A program made the translations under genes and the position numbers. From contig OZ244910.1 of the NCBI GenBank assembly GCA_965221735.1, positions 1 to 64,000 on the forward strand: a DNA stretch of 64,000 bases. Direction: 5' to 3'. Under the pieces are notes generated by a model. It did no database searches and was not told the origin of the DNA. It was given only the letters and a program-made list of their open reading frames with translations. This stretch comes from UBA2991 sp965221735 (lineage in GTDB: Bacteria; Chloroflexota; Dehalococcoidia; Tepidiformales; Tepidiformaceae). Below are positions 1 to 8,559 of this stretch, one piece after another; position 1 is the first letter of the stretch; each line of letters begins with the position of its first letter.

Positions 1-2
1 GC

Positions 3-620
3 GACCAGCTCCTGCGCTGGGGCTACATGGTGAGCACCGTCCCCGGCGACCTCTCGCGCGCGAACGAGGTGTGGCTCGACGTGGCGCCGGGCGCCGACCG
101 CCGGCAGCTACTGGAGGCGCTGGACGAGCTGGGGCTGCGGCGCGTCGTGGACCAGGAAGCGACGCTCGAGGCGGTCCGCTCGAACCCGCTGATCGCGGCG
201 AGCGGCACGGGCATCCTCTCCGTCTCGTTCGTGGCCACGCTGGTGCTGGTGGCGGTGGCGCTCCTCGTGTCGCTGTGGATGGCGATCCAGCGGAGGCGGA
301 TCGAGTTCGCGGTGCTCGGGGCCATCGGGCTCACGCGCCGCCAGGTGATGGCAGTGCTGGGGCTGGAGTACGCCATCGTGGGGGTGGTGGGCGTGGCCGC
401 GGGCGTGCTCGTGGGGCAGTTCGTGGGCCGCCGCATGCTCTCCTTCCTCGACGTGACCGAGGCGGGCCTGCCCGTCGAGCCGGGCTTCGTGCTGCAGACC
501 GAATGGACGTTCGTGATCGTGGGCGCGGCGGCGGTGGCGGCGGTCTTCGCGGTGGCGCTGGTCGCGACGGTCCAGTCGCTCTCGCGCACCTCCGACGCGG
601 CCGTCCTGCGCACGGAGTAG
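3..620 (+). CDS. ABC transporter permease, FtsX/MacB type (C-terminal part)
   Basis: The reading frame is open to the left edge, so only about 205 C-terminal residues are present. Three hydrophobic segments lie near visible residues 70-94, 122-141 and 170-192. A basic loop (IQRRR) follows the first, and the text after it (EFAVLGAIGLTRRQV) is the classic FtsX-domain loop that precedes the second helix. This arrangement is the standard C-terminal half of permeases that couple an ATPase to lipoprotein or peptide export, or to extracytoplasmic signalling. The substrate cannot be told from this part, and the partner ATPase would lie upstream outside the window. The domain call is firm; the transport role is family knowledge. 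Confidence 0.85.
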   Translation, partial: DQLLRWGYMVSTVPGDLSRANEVWLDVAPGADRRQLLEALDELGLRRVVDQEATLEAVRSNPLIAASGTGILSVSFVATLVLVAVALLVSLWMAIQRRRIEFAVLGAIGLTRRQVMAVLGLEYAIVGVVGVAAGVLVGQFVGRRMLSFLDVTEAGLPVEPGFVLQTEWTFVIVGAAAVAAVFAVALVATVQSLSRTSDAAVLRTE

Positions 621-708
621 GAGCGCGCCGCGCCCGCGCGCGGCCGAAGGTGCGGGAGCCGGCGAACGAATTTCCGAAACGGACGGGGTAATTCGGCCCT
701 TCGCTGGC

Positions 709-714
709 TAGGGT
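709..714 (+). promoter_or_regulatory. Candidate -10 element TAGGGT of a leaderless gene
   Basis: TAGGGT ends 7 nt before the ATG at 722 and there is no Shine-Dalgarno sequence between them. The same spacing recurs at many genes here. No convincing -35 hexamer is visible. Confidence 0.4.
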
Positions 715-721
715 GGGGCCC

Positions 722-871
722 ATGATGCGTCGGGCCCGTGCCTCTCTCCCGCTGTTCGCCCTCGTGCTACCCCTCGCAGTAGCGGCGTGCGGCGGGGAGA
801 GCATCCCTCCCGCCCCGGGCCCGGCGCATCGCCCACCTGCCGGATCGCCGGGGATGTGTGAGCGGAGCTAA
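722..871 (+). CDS. Small putative lipoprotein, 49 aa
   Basis: Two ATG codons open a frame that begins with a basic N terminus (MMRRAR), a hydrophobic stretch and a lipobox (AVAAC, lipidated Cys near residue 23). It then runs for only about 25 Pro/Gly-rich residues before TAA. The start is supported by a -10-like TAGGGT 7 nt upstream. The mature part is too short for a folded domain, so this is either a small surface lipoprotein or the remnant of a longer one. The stop overlaps the stop of the convergent gene by 4 nt. I do not recognise a family. Confidence 0.45.
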   Translation: MMRRARASLPLFALVLPLAVAACGGESIPPAPGPAHRPPAGSPGMCERS

Positions 872-1611
872 CGCGCGCCCTGGGGGGAGACGAGGATGGC
901 CTCGGCGCCGGCGGGACTGGTGCCGGCGGGGGCGAGGATGGCGATGTGGTCGCCGTCGGTGATGGGCGCGTCGTAGGGCTCGACGAAATAGAGGGGGATG
1001 CGCGCCAGGATCTCGACCGTGATCGGGCCGTCCGGACCGGCGAGGACGACATCGGCGCCGCCGTCGCTGGGGTAGACGGTGATGGATTCGACCCGGCCCC
1101 AGAGGACGGGCCGCTGGTTCGGGTTGCTCAGCATCTCGACGCCCGTGAAGCCCGCGGGTGAGCGGCCGAGGCCGTCGGCGCCGGGCGCGCCCGCCTCGCG
1201 GATGGCGATCACCTGGCGGATGACGTAGTTCCGCACCGGATCGTGTTCGCCGATGAAGGTGAGCCAGGTGCCGGGCTCGATGCGGGAAGGCAGGCCGGGC
1301 ACGAACGCCTCGAGCGTGACGCCCGGGGAGAGCGTCGCCGTGAGCGACTCGCCCTCGATGTTGGCGGGCAGCAGCGTGAGCGTCGCGCCGTTCGCCTCGC
1401 GCACGTCGAAGGTGGCGGCGGGGTTCGCGGGCGGCGGCGTCACGAACGGCCCCGCCTCGGGCGGCGCGTCGCTGGCGGCCGACTGCGAGACGACGAAGGC
1501 CACGATTCCGCCCCCGACAAGCAGCGCCAGCACGAGCGCGGCCGCCGTCACGGGCGCGACCAGCCGGCGTCGCGAGGGCGCGGGCGGCGTCAGGGGCTCT
1601 TCGAGTGCCAC
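868..1611 (-). CDS. Membrane-anchored protein of unknown function, 247 aa
   Basis: A short cytoplasmic Pro/Arg-rich tail (residues 1-19) is followed by one transmembrane helix (about 20-43, rich in A, L, V and G) and an extracytoplasmic domain of about 200 residues. That domain has repeated beta-strand-like stretches and short phrases typical of beta-barrel folds (for example TWLTFIGEHDP and VLWGRVESI). No catalytic motif is apparent and I cannot name a family. It is convergent with the small lipoprotein gene and divergent from the propeller gene that starts at 1734, so it could share regulation with the latter. Confidence 0.65.
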   Translation of the reverse strand: MALEEPLTPPAPSRRRLVAPVTAAALVLALLVGGGIVAFVVSQSAASDAPPEAGPFVTPPPANPAATFDVREANGATLTLLPANIEGESLTATLSPGVTLEAFVPGLPSRIEPGTWLTFIGEHDPVRNYVIRQVIAIREAGAPGADGLGRSPAGFTGVEMLSNPNQRPVLWGRVESITVYPSDGGADVVLAGPDGPITVEILARIPLYFVEPYDAPITDGDHIAILAPAGTSPAGAEAILVSPQGAR

Positions 1612-1700
1612 GCGCCCATGATAGATGCCGGGCGGTGGCGGTGTAGCCGGGGGTGGTCGGCCGCCGAGGGGGGATGGGGAAATTCCCGCCGCGTTTGGGT

Positions 1701-1706
1701 TATCGT
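1701..1706 (+). promoter_or_regulatory. Candidate -10 element TATCGT of the first propeller locus
   Basis: TATCGT lies exactly 7 nt upstream of the mini-ORF ATG at 1714. The paralogous locus has TATGGT at the same distance from its own mini-ORF, so the element and its spacing are conserved between the two copies. Confidence 0.5.
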
Positions 1707-1713
1707 CGCGCGG

Positions 1714-1737
1714 ATGCCTCGCGGGGGTGGTGCGTGA
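1714..1737 (+). CDS. Seven-codon leader mini-ORF (MPRGGGA)
   Basis: ATG-CCT-CGC-GGG-GGT-GGT-GCG-TGA lies 7 nt after a -10-like hexamer. Its stop overlaps the GTG start of the propeller gene in a GTGA arrangement. The paralogous gene at 4156 has the matching mini-ORF MPRRGGA with the same overlap. The G-rich codons also give the next start a ribosome-binding stretch (GGGGGTGG). The inference is that ribosomes load on a leaderless mRNA at this ATG and re-initiate at the GTG. That it is translated is not proven. Confidence 0.45.
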   Translation: MPRGGGA

Positions 1738-4091
1738 GACGGCTGACGGTCGTGGCGCTGGCGGCGCTGCTGGGCGTGGTCATGCTGGCCGCGGCGTCGG
1801 CCCGGGGAGGCCCGACCATCAACGTGGAGGTGCGTGTCTGGCAGAACGTCAGGGACGACCTCGACATCAGCATCAGCGCTCGGCCCCAGGACGGCTCGTG
1901 GCGGACTCTCGGCACGGTGGACCTGCCGCTCGACGACGGCGTCAGCGCGTCGCGGTTCCGCTATGGCGACATCCTGCTCGATGTCCCCCTCCGAAGCGGG
2001 GGGCCGGCAGCCACCGTCGAGATACGGGTCTGGCAGAACGTCGGGAACCCACGGCTTCTCTACATCAGCGCGCGGCCGGCGGGCGGCTCCTGGGCAACGC
2101 TCGGAACCATCCGCCTTCCCATGGAAGAGATCAGCCTCACGGGCCGGTTCCGCTATAGCGACACGGTGCTCGCTGTGCCGCTCCCGGAAGGGCGGGTCAC
2201 GACACTCGTCGGCCGCGCGGGCTCCTGGGGGTTCCGCGATGGAAGCGGCTCCAACGTGCTGTTCGGTGGCCGGGCGGGAGCTGCCCGGCAAGTCGCGCTG
2301 GCGGCCCACCCTGATGGCAGCGTCATCATTGCCGATAGCTGGAGTAACGCGATTCGCGAGCTCTCGACCGGGGGCGCCGTCGCCACCATCGCCGGCCGCA
2401 ACGGATATGGCGATAACGACGGGCATACGTCGGAGGCGCAGTTCCGGGCTCTCGGTGATGTCGCCGTCGACCCGGAAGGGAACATCTTCGTCGCCGACCG
2501 GGGCAATGAGCTGATCCGGAAGATCTCACCGGACGGAAACGTGTCGACGGTTGCGGGCGGCGGGGAAGGTGTGGCTGGCGGCCCTGCCCTGGAGGCAGAG
2601 CTCGACCAGCCGCGCGGCCTCGCCCTTGATACCGAAGGCAACCTGTACATCATCGAGAAGCATCGGGTCTTGCTCCTCTCGCCCGATGGCTTCTTGTCGG
2701 TGGTTGCCGGGGGAGGAGGCCGGAGCCAGATCGACGGTCCCCCTGGGCGCGCCCAGTTCGCCGGCCTGCACGACATCGATGTGGATGACGCCGGCAACCT
2801 CTACGTGATCGACATCGACGATGGGGCGGCCACCGAGTTCGCCACGATCCGGAAGGTCGACCCGGACGGCGTGGTCACGACCCTGCTCCACAGCGATCCC
2901 CCGGCCCTTGGCGGACTGCTGGCCTATCCGAACGGCATCGCGGTGACGGGAGGGGGCACCATCTACGTGTCGAACTCGGGGCGCCACCAGATCGTGTCGC
3001 TCACATCCGATGGAGAGCTGCTGGGGATCGCCGGAACCGGAGCGGAAGGCGCCGACGATGGGCTTGCGGGCGAGGCCACGTTCTACCGGCCGAAGTCGCT
3101 CGATATCGCCGCGGATGGCTCGCTCGTCTTGTTCGACCAGGACGGCACGGTCATTCGCCGGATAACGCCCGCCGAGGAGGGGTTCCCGCTCGGGAGCATC
3201 GCGGTCGCGGAGGGGCTGCGAGTCCCGCGCATCGAGGGCGTGACCGTGAGGGCCTACGCCCGCCGGTTCGGGCTCGTGCCCGCGGACCTGGTCCTCGCCG
3301 ACGACGGCAACATCTACGTCGGAGACAACAACGATGGCGTCTGGCGCGTCACACCCGGCAGGAGGATCGTCTCCCTGGCGGGCGGGAACGGCATGGGCTT
3401 CGTCGACGGGCCCGCGGACGAGGCCCAGTTCAGGTCGCCCGAGGGCATCGTGCTGGATGCCGACGGCAACATCGTCCTTGCCGAGTATGGCAACAGGGCC
3501 ATTCGCCAGATTACGACCGATGGCACGGTCACGACCCTGCACACCTTCGCGAAGAAGCCACATCTGTTGGACTACGACGGTGACGGCAACCTGCTGGTAG
3601 TCCTCAGGGGAGGTGGGGCCGGGAACGACGAGGTTCGGCGGATACGTCCTGACGGTTCCCAGTCCGAATTGCCTGTCCCCCGGCACGACAGCATCAGTGG
3701 CATGGGTGTGAGCCCGGACGGCGAGCTGTGGGTCGTTGGAACGGACTACCTCACCGGAACGACGATCTTGAGACGCACCAGCAATGGCGATTTCGCGATT
3801 GTGCTGGAGACCTCCAGCGGCAAGTGGGGAGGCCTGTTCTCCATACACACCCGGGGGCTGGATTTCTCCGCCGACGGCATGGCCTACGTAACCGACGAGA
3901 AGTATGGCCGCATCCTCAGGATCGCTCCCGACGGCAGCGTCGCGACCGTCGTCGACCGAGAGGACTTTGGCGGCGCAGAGTTCCGACCGCGCGGGCTCGT
4001 TGTTACGCCAGGAGGACGCTTGCTCGTCGCCGGTGGAGGGCTGGGGGGGATACAGGGGACGATCTGGGAGATCACGCTCCCGGACGAGTAG
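1734..4091 (+). CDS. Secreted NHL-type beta-propeller protein with two N-terminal VRVWQ modules
   Basis: The GTG at 1734 gives a clean signal peptide (VRR, then hydrophobic residues 5-23). Two tandem modules of about 58 residues follow (about 29-86 and 94-150). Each runs through VEVRVWQNV, ISARP, GSW, TLGT and a Phe-Arg-Tyr-(G/S)-Asp ending. From about residue 155 to the end there are NHL-like repeats with the pattern AGG-G-DG-A-F-P-G-AVD-G-YVAD-IRKI-PDG. NHL propellers bind protein, carbohydrate or nucleic acid, but no ligand can be deduced here. No catalytic or anchoring motif is seen, so the product is probably secreted (785 aa). It is a paralogue of the next gene, including the 5-prime leader. 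Longer frames starting at 1653 lack a signal peptide at the N terminus. Confidence 0.8.
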   Translation: MRRLTVVALAALLGVVMLAAASARGGPTINVEVRVWQNVRDDLDISISARPQDGSWRTLGTVDLPLDDGVSASRFRYGDILLDVPLRSGGPAATVEIRVWQNVGNPRLLYISARPAGGSWATLGTIRLPMEEISLTGRFRYSDTVLAVPLPEGRVTTLVGRAGSWGFRDGSGSNVLFGGRAGAARQVALAAHPDGSVIIADSWSNAIRELSTGGAVATIAGRNGYGDNDGHTSEAQFRALGDVAVDPEGNIFVADRGNELIRKISPDGNVSTVAGGGEGVAGGPALEAELDQPRGLALDTEGNLYIIEKHRVLLLSPDGFLSVVAGGGGRSQIDGPPGRAQFAGLHDIDVDDAGNLYVIDIDDGAATEFATIRKVDPDGVVTTLLHSDPPALGGLLAYPNGIAVTGGGTIYVSNSGRHQIVSLTSDGELLGIAGTGAEGADDGLAGEATFYRPKSLDIAADGSLVLFDQDGTVIRRITPAEEGFPLGSIAVAEGLRVPRIEGVTVRAYARRFGLVPADLVLADDGNIYVGDNNDGVWRVTPGRRIVSLAGGNGMGFVDGPADEAQFRSPEGIVLDADGNIVLAEYGNRAIRQITTDGTVTTLHTFAKKPHLLDYDGDGNLLVVLRGGGAGNDEVRRIRPDGSQSELPVPRHDSISGMGVSPDGELWVVGTDYLTGTTILRRTSNGDFAIVLETSSGKWGGLFSIHTRGLDFSADGMAYVTDEKYGRILRIAPDGSVATVVDREDFGGAEFRPRGLVVTPGGRLLVAGGGLGGIQGTIWEITLPDE

Positions 4092-4122
4092 CCGGGTGGG
4101 GTAATGCCCGCCACGCTTGCGT

Positions 4123-4128
4123 TATGGT
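4123..4128 (+). promoter_or_regulatory. Candidate -10 element TATGGT of the second propeller locus
   Basis: TATGGT ends 7 nt before the mini-ORF ATG at 4136, matching TATCGT at 1701. Sequence around it is conserved with the first copy, with CCCGCC upstream and GTCGCGCGG just downstream. Confidence 0.5.
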
Positions 4129-4135
4129 CGCGCGG

Positions 4136-4159
4136 ATGCCTCGTCGGGGTGGTGCGTGA
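4136..4159 (+). CDS. Seven-codon leader mini-ORF (MPRRGGA)
   Basis: This is the counterpart of the mini-ORF at 1714. It has the same length, nearly the same peptide, the same 7-nt distance from a -10-like hexamer, and a stop that overlaps the GTG at 4156 by GTGA. Retention of both frame and peptide after duplication argues that the mini-ORF, and not only the DNA, is under selection. The duplication may be recent, which weakens that argument. Confidence 0.45.
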   Translation: MPRRGGA

Positions 4160-7100
4160 GAAGGCTGGCCGCCGCGGCCGTCGGCATCCTGCTGGGGCTT
4201 GCCGTGCTGACGCCCGGAGCGGCGCAGGGCAACCCGGGCACGGTCCGGGTCGAGGTGCGGGTCTGGCAGGACGTAGGCGATGAGCTCGACATCTACGTGA
4301 GCGCCCGCCCGTCCACGGGCTCGTGGCGGACGCTGGGCACGATCCCCCTGCCGCTGGACGACGGCGTCAGCTCGACGGGTCAGTACCGCTATGGGGACAT
4401 CGCCCTCGAGGTGTCGCTGGCGAACCGGGCGTCGCCGGCGACCGTGGAGGTGCGCGTCTGGCAGGACGTGCGCGACAGCGCCCGCATCTACATCAGCGCC
4501 CGTCCGGCGGATGGCTTCTGGAGAACGCTGGGCACCACTCGCCTCCTGCTGGACGACGGCCTTAGTTCGACGGGGCGGTTCCGGTTTGGCGATATCTCTC
4601 TGGACGTCCCACCGCCCGACGCAGCCGTGACGACCCTCGCGGGGCAGCCGGGGGTGCGCGGGTACCGGGACGGGCCCGGGAGCGAGGCGAGGTTCGGCCG
4701 CTACTACGAAGACCTGGGCCTGGGACTGGAAGGGGACCGCGACGGCAGTGTCGTCGTGGCGGATCGCGAGAGCCGCGCCATTCGTCGTATCGCCCCCGAT
4801 GGCACCGTGACCACGATCGCTGGCGGCAACGGCAAGGGCGTGCGCGACGGTCCCGCCGACGAGGCGCAGTTCGCCGGCCCCACGGACGTGGCCATCGCGG
4901 GTGACGGCTCGATCTACGTCGCCGACTCCTACGGCCACCGCATCCGCAAGATCGCACCCGACGGGATGGTGACGACGGTCGCCGGCAGCGGTCCCATCTA
5001 CGGGCATCCTTACGAAGACGGTGCGTGGGGGGAGTTCGCTGACGGTCCGGGCGCAGAAGCGAGATTCGCCTTTCCCCATGGCATCGCCATCGACGACTTC
5101 GGCGACCTGTATGTGATCGACCAACATCGGCGCATCAGGCGGATATCGCCATCGGGATGGGTTTCGACCTTCGCCGGGGGTTCCGAGCTCGGCTACCGGG
5201 ACGGTCCTGCTGCGCACGCCCGGTTCTTCAGTCTGCTCGCGATCGAAATCGACGACGAGGGAAGAATCTACGTCATCGACAATCGGTACTTGCCGAACGC
5301 CGACCCAGGGATGGCGATCCGCGCCATCGACACCGATGGAACCGTCTCCACGCTCTATCGGGATCTCCCCGCCGCCCACGGGGGAGCGCTCGCGTATCCG
5401 GTGGGGCTCGCCGTCGCCGGCGATGGCCTCATCTACATCGCCAATACCGGCCGGCACCAGATCGTCCGGCTTACCAGCGGCGGGAACCTCCGGGCGGTGG
5501 CGGGCACGGGCGAGCCTGGCTACACGGACGGCGACCTCGACGAGGCGCTCTTCAACCTGCCGGGCGCGTTAGCCGTTTCGGTGGCCGGTGTGCTGGTCGT
5601 GGCTGACGAGGGGAACAACGTCATCCGCAGGATCGCCCTTGGGGACAACGTGCTCGGAACGCCGGGACTTGAAACCGCCGGGGCGGAGGGGATCCCGCGA
5701 GTGCGGGGCGTGACCGTGGAGGTCTATGCGGGGAAGCCTGGGGCCAAGTTCGGCGGGGTGCCCAGGTTCGAGGATGGCCCGGCCGCTGAAGCGCTCTTCT
5801 ACCGGCCATGGGGAATGGCGCTTGAGCCCGACGGCAGCGTCATTGTCGCCGACTCGGGCAACGACGCCATCCGGCGTATTGCCCCCGACGGGACAGTCAC
5901 AACGGTGGCGGGAGGAGGTGGGGAGGGCCTGCGGGAAGGAGCCTGTTCCGAGGCGCTGTTCAGGGAGCCGCGGGGAGTGGCGGTGGACCAGGATGGGCTC
6001 ATCTACGTGGCGGATACGAGAAACCACCGGATTCGCACCATCTCCGGCAGCTGCGTCGTCACGACGGTTGCCGGCGGCGCAACCGACTTCGGAACGGACG
6101 AACGTGATACGGGCGGCTTTCGAGACGGACCGGCCGCCGAGGCCCGATTCCGCAGTCCCGGCGCGCTCGCTTTTGACCGTGAAGGGAACCTGTTCATCGC
6201 CGACCACATCAACAACCTCATCCGGCGCCTTTCCCCCGATGGCCGCGTCTCCACGATCGCCGGCCCGCCGAGCGGAGCCAATGCGAGTGTCTACAATCCC
6301 GGGAGCCGGGACGGACACAGTCACGCGGCCCTCTTTGCCCTTCCCGACGGGATTGCGGTCGACGACGAAGGGATCGTCTTCTTCACCGAGAGCAACAGCG
6401 CCATCGCCCTCGAGGTGCCGCTGGCGAACCGGGCGTCGCCGGCGACCGTGGAGGTGCGCGTCTGGCAGGACGTGTACGACAGCGCCCGCATCTACATCAG
6501 CGCCCGGCCCGAGGGCGGCTCGTGGCGCACACTGGGCACGATCCCGCTGGCGCTGGATGACGGTCTGAGCTCCAGCGGGAGGTTCCGGTTTGGCGACATC
6601 ACGCTCGACGTTCCGTATCCCGAAGCCCCTGTGTCGACCGTGGCCGGCTCGCCGGGGGTCTGGGGGTATGTCGACGGGAGCGGGCTAACGGCGCGCTTTG
6701 GTGGCGGGCGACTCGAGTACGGGAAACTCGGGCTGGCCGTCGAGCGCGACGGCGGGGTGGTCGTTGCGGACTACTACAACCACGCCATCCGCAGGATCGC
6801 GCCCGATGGAACGGTGAGTACAGTCGCCGGCGCCAGCGGGCGTGGTTTGCAGGATGGTCCCGCGGGGACTGCCCGGTTCAGGTTCCCCGCCGACGTTGCG
6901 GTAGGTGCGGATGGCGCTATCTATGTCGCCGACAGCGGGAATGACCGTATCCGCAAGATCTCGCCGGATGGCATCGTGTCGACGGTTGCGGGAAGCGACC
7001 GGTCCGAGGGCGGGCCGGGGGAGACGCGGGACGGCCCCGCCCTGCAAGCGGTGCTCGACAACCCGCGCAAACTTGCCCTGGACGCGTATGGCGACCTGTA

Positions 7101-8559
7101 CATCACTGAGCACTACGCCGTCAGGCGCCTTTCGGCGTCAGGCTGGGTTTCGACGTTCGCCGGAGACAACGGGCATGGCTGGCGTGATGGTCCAAGGGCA
7201 GGAGCGCAGTTCCAGGGACTCCGGGGCATCGCCGTAGACGACGCCGGCAACGTCTACCTGATTGACGACAATCGAGGCTCGATTCACTCGCGTGAGGCGG
7301 CCTTCACGATTCGAAAGATCGACACTTCCGGCATGGTCTCGACCCTCTACCAGGGAAGGTATCCGGCATTGGGCGGAACGCTGGCCGATCCCGATGGGCT
7401 GGCGGTAACCGGCGCGGGCGTTGTCTACATCGCCAACACGGGCGCGCATCAGATCGTCCGGCTGACGCCGGAGGGTGAGTTCCGGGGAGTAGCCGGCACA
7501 GGCGAGCCGGGCCATGTCGACGGTCCGCGCGAGCATGCGCGTTTCCACACGCCGCAGGCGTTGGCGCTGGCGCCGAGCGGCGCCCTCGTCGTGTCCGACC
7601 AGGATGGCAGGGTGGTTCGCAGGATCCTGCCCGACCGTGGTGAGGCGGAGTTTGGCGACATCCCGTTCGCCGACTTCGAAGAGCTGCCGCGCGTGGCTGG
7701 CGTGCGCGTCGCCGTCTTCGCGGGGCGCGGCGGCCAGGGATTGGTGGACGGTCCCGCCGACCAGGCCACGTTCAAGCTGCCCGAGCAGCTTGCGTTTGAT
7801 CGCCACGGCAACCTCATCGTTGCCGACACACTGAACCACGCAATCCCGCGCGTCGACCCCGATGGAGTCGTGACCACGATCGCGGGCGGCAACGGCATGG
7901 GAGTGCTCGATGGCCCGTGCAAGGACGCCCGATTCGACTCTCCGGTGGGCGTGGCCGTGGACGACACCGGCATGATCTATGTGTCTGAACGAGGGTCAGA
8001 CCTCATTCGCAGGATCGATGCCAGTTGCTCGGTCACGACGGTCGCCGGCGCCGGGGATCGGTTCCTGGCGCCCCGTACGCTTGCCTTCGACGGTGAGGGC
8101 AACCTGCTTGTCGCCGACTCTCCGTATGGTCCCCTCCAGCGCCTCACCCCGGATGGCCAGGTTTCCACCATCGCCAGCTTTCATGCGCCCAAGGGGATCG
8201 CCGTCGACAGCGAGGGTGTCGTTTTCCTGACTGACGGCAATAGAACGATCCACAGGATCGATCGCAGCGGCAATGTCGCGACCGTCGTCAGCACGCCCAG
8301 CCACCGTTACGGAGGAGCGTTCTCGGCCTTCCTGTCCGCCATCGGGGTGGGTCCGGATGGCGAGCTCTACGTGGTCGATGGCGGCTACAGCCGCGTTCTC
8401 AGGGTGACGCGCGATGGGGTCATCTCCATCGTCGCGGATGAAGGCATCGATCCAACGAGTCTCGTTGTGGCTCCCGACGGCGCGCTATTCGTCTCGGACT
8501 CCAGGAGCGTGATCGTCAAGATCACCTTCGAAGACGAGCAGGACGAGGAAGCTCCCTAG
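4156..8559 (+). CDS. Giant secreted NHL-type propeller protein, fusion of two propeller units (1467 aa)
   Basis: The GTG start gives a signal peptide ending near residue 24 (GAAQG). VRVWQ modules follow at about 30-87 and 95-152, then a first propeller to about residue 745. A third VRVWQ module at about 749-820 starts abruptly inside what should be a propeller repeat, and a second propeller runs to the C terminus (EDEQDEEAP). Repeats carry the phrases DGPA, ARF, AVD, YVADS and IRKIAPDG. The first propeller lacks the terminal blade that closes the paralogue at 1734-4091. This suggests in-frame joining of two formerly separate genes by recombination between module repeats (see 4398-4502 and 6402-6506). 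The ligand is unknown. The gene is convergent with the SDR gene, with a 4-nt stop overlap. Confidence 0.8.
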   Translation: MRRLAAAAVGILLGLAVLTPGAAQGNPGTVRVEVRVWQDVGDELDIYVSARPSTGSWRTLGTIPLPLDDGVSSTGQYRYGDIALEVSLANRASPATVEVRVWQDVRDSARIYISARPADGFWRTLGTTRLLLDDGLSSTGRFRFGDISLDVPPPDAAVTTLAGQPGVRGYRDGPGSEARFGRYYEDLGLGLEGDRDGSVVVADRESRAIRRIAPDGTVTTIAGGNGKGVRDGPADEAQFAGPTDVAIAGDGSIYVADSYGHRIRKIAPDGMVTTVAGSGPIYGHPYEDGAWGEFADGPGAEARFAFPHGIAIDDFGDLYVIDQHRRIRRISPSGWVSTFAGGSELGYRDGPAAHARFFSLLAIEIDDEGRIYVIDNRYLPNADPGMAIRAIDTDGTVSTLYRDLPAAHGGALAYPVGLAVAGDGLIYIANTGRHQIVRLTSGGNLRAVAGTGEPGYTDGDLDEALFNLPGALAVSVAGVLVVADEGNNVIRRIALGDNVLGTPGLETAGAEGIPRVRGVTVEVYAGKPGAKFGGVPRFEDGPAAEALFYRPWGMALEPDGSVIVADSGNDAIRRIAPDGTVTTVAGGGGEGLREGACSEALFREPRGVAVDQDGLIYVADTRNHRIRTISGSCVVTTVAGGATDFGTDERDTGGFRDGPAAEARFRSPGALAFDREGNLFIADHINNLIRRLSPDGRVSTIAGPPSGANASVYNPGSRDGHSHAALFALPDGIAVDDEGIVFFTESNSAIALEVPLANRASPATVEVRVWQDVYDSARIYISARPEGGSWRTLGTIPLALDDGLSSSGRFRFGDITLDVPYPEAPVSTVAGSPGVWGYVDGSGLTARFGGGRLEYGKLGLAVERDGGVVVADYYNHAIRRIAPDGTVSTVAGASGRGLQDGPAGTARFRFPADVAVGADGAIYVADSGNDRIRKISPDGIVSTVAGSDRSEGGPGETRDGPALQAVLDNPRKLALDAYGDLYITEHYAVRRLSASGWVSTFAGDNGHGWRDGPRAGAQFQGLRGIAVDDAGNVYLIDDNRGSIHSREAAFTIRKIDTSGMVSTLYQGRYPALGGTLADPDGLAVTGAGVVYIANTGAHQIVRLTPEGEFRGVAGTGEPGHVDGPREHARFHTPQALALAPSGALVVSDQDGRVVRRILPDRGEAEFGDIPFADFEELPRVAGVRVAVFAGRGGQGLVDGPADQATFKLPEQLAFDRHGNLIVADTLNHAIPRVDPDGVVTTIAGGNGMGVLDGPCKDARFDSPVGVAVDDTGMIYVSERGSDLIRRIDASCSVTTVAGAGDRFLAPRTLAFDGEGNLLVADSPYGPLQRLTPDGQVSTIASFHAPKGIAVDSEGVVFLTDGNRTIHRIDRSGNVATVVSTPSHRYGGAFSAFLSAIGVGPDGELYVVDGGYSRVLRVTRDGVISIVADEGIDPTSLVVAPDGALFVSDSRSVIVKITFEDEQDEEAP
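4398..4502 (+). repeat. Internal direct repeat, copy 1 (VRVWQ module)
   Basis: About 105 bp starting CATCGCCCTCGAGGTG recur at 6402-6506 with only a few mismatches. The offset is 2004 bp, exactly 668 codons. The identity is far higher than elsewhere between the two halves of the gene. Confidence 0.85.
6402..6506 (+). repeat. Internal direct repeat, copy 2, at the fusion junction
   Basis: This copy of the 4398-4502 repeat begins directly after a truncated propeller repeat (FFTESNSAIALEV). The left edge of the identity therefore marks the junction of the two fused units. Confidence 0.85.

Noticed and set aside
1653..1733. Start of the first propeller gene at GTG 1653
   Set aside because: It would place 27 polar residues before the signal peptide and run through the promoter and mini-ORF conserved with the second locus.
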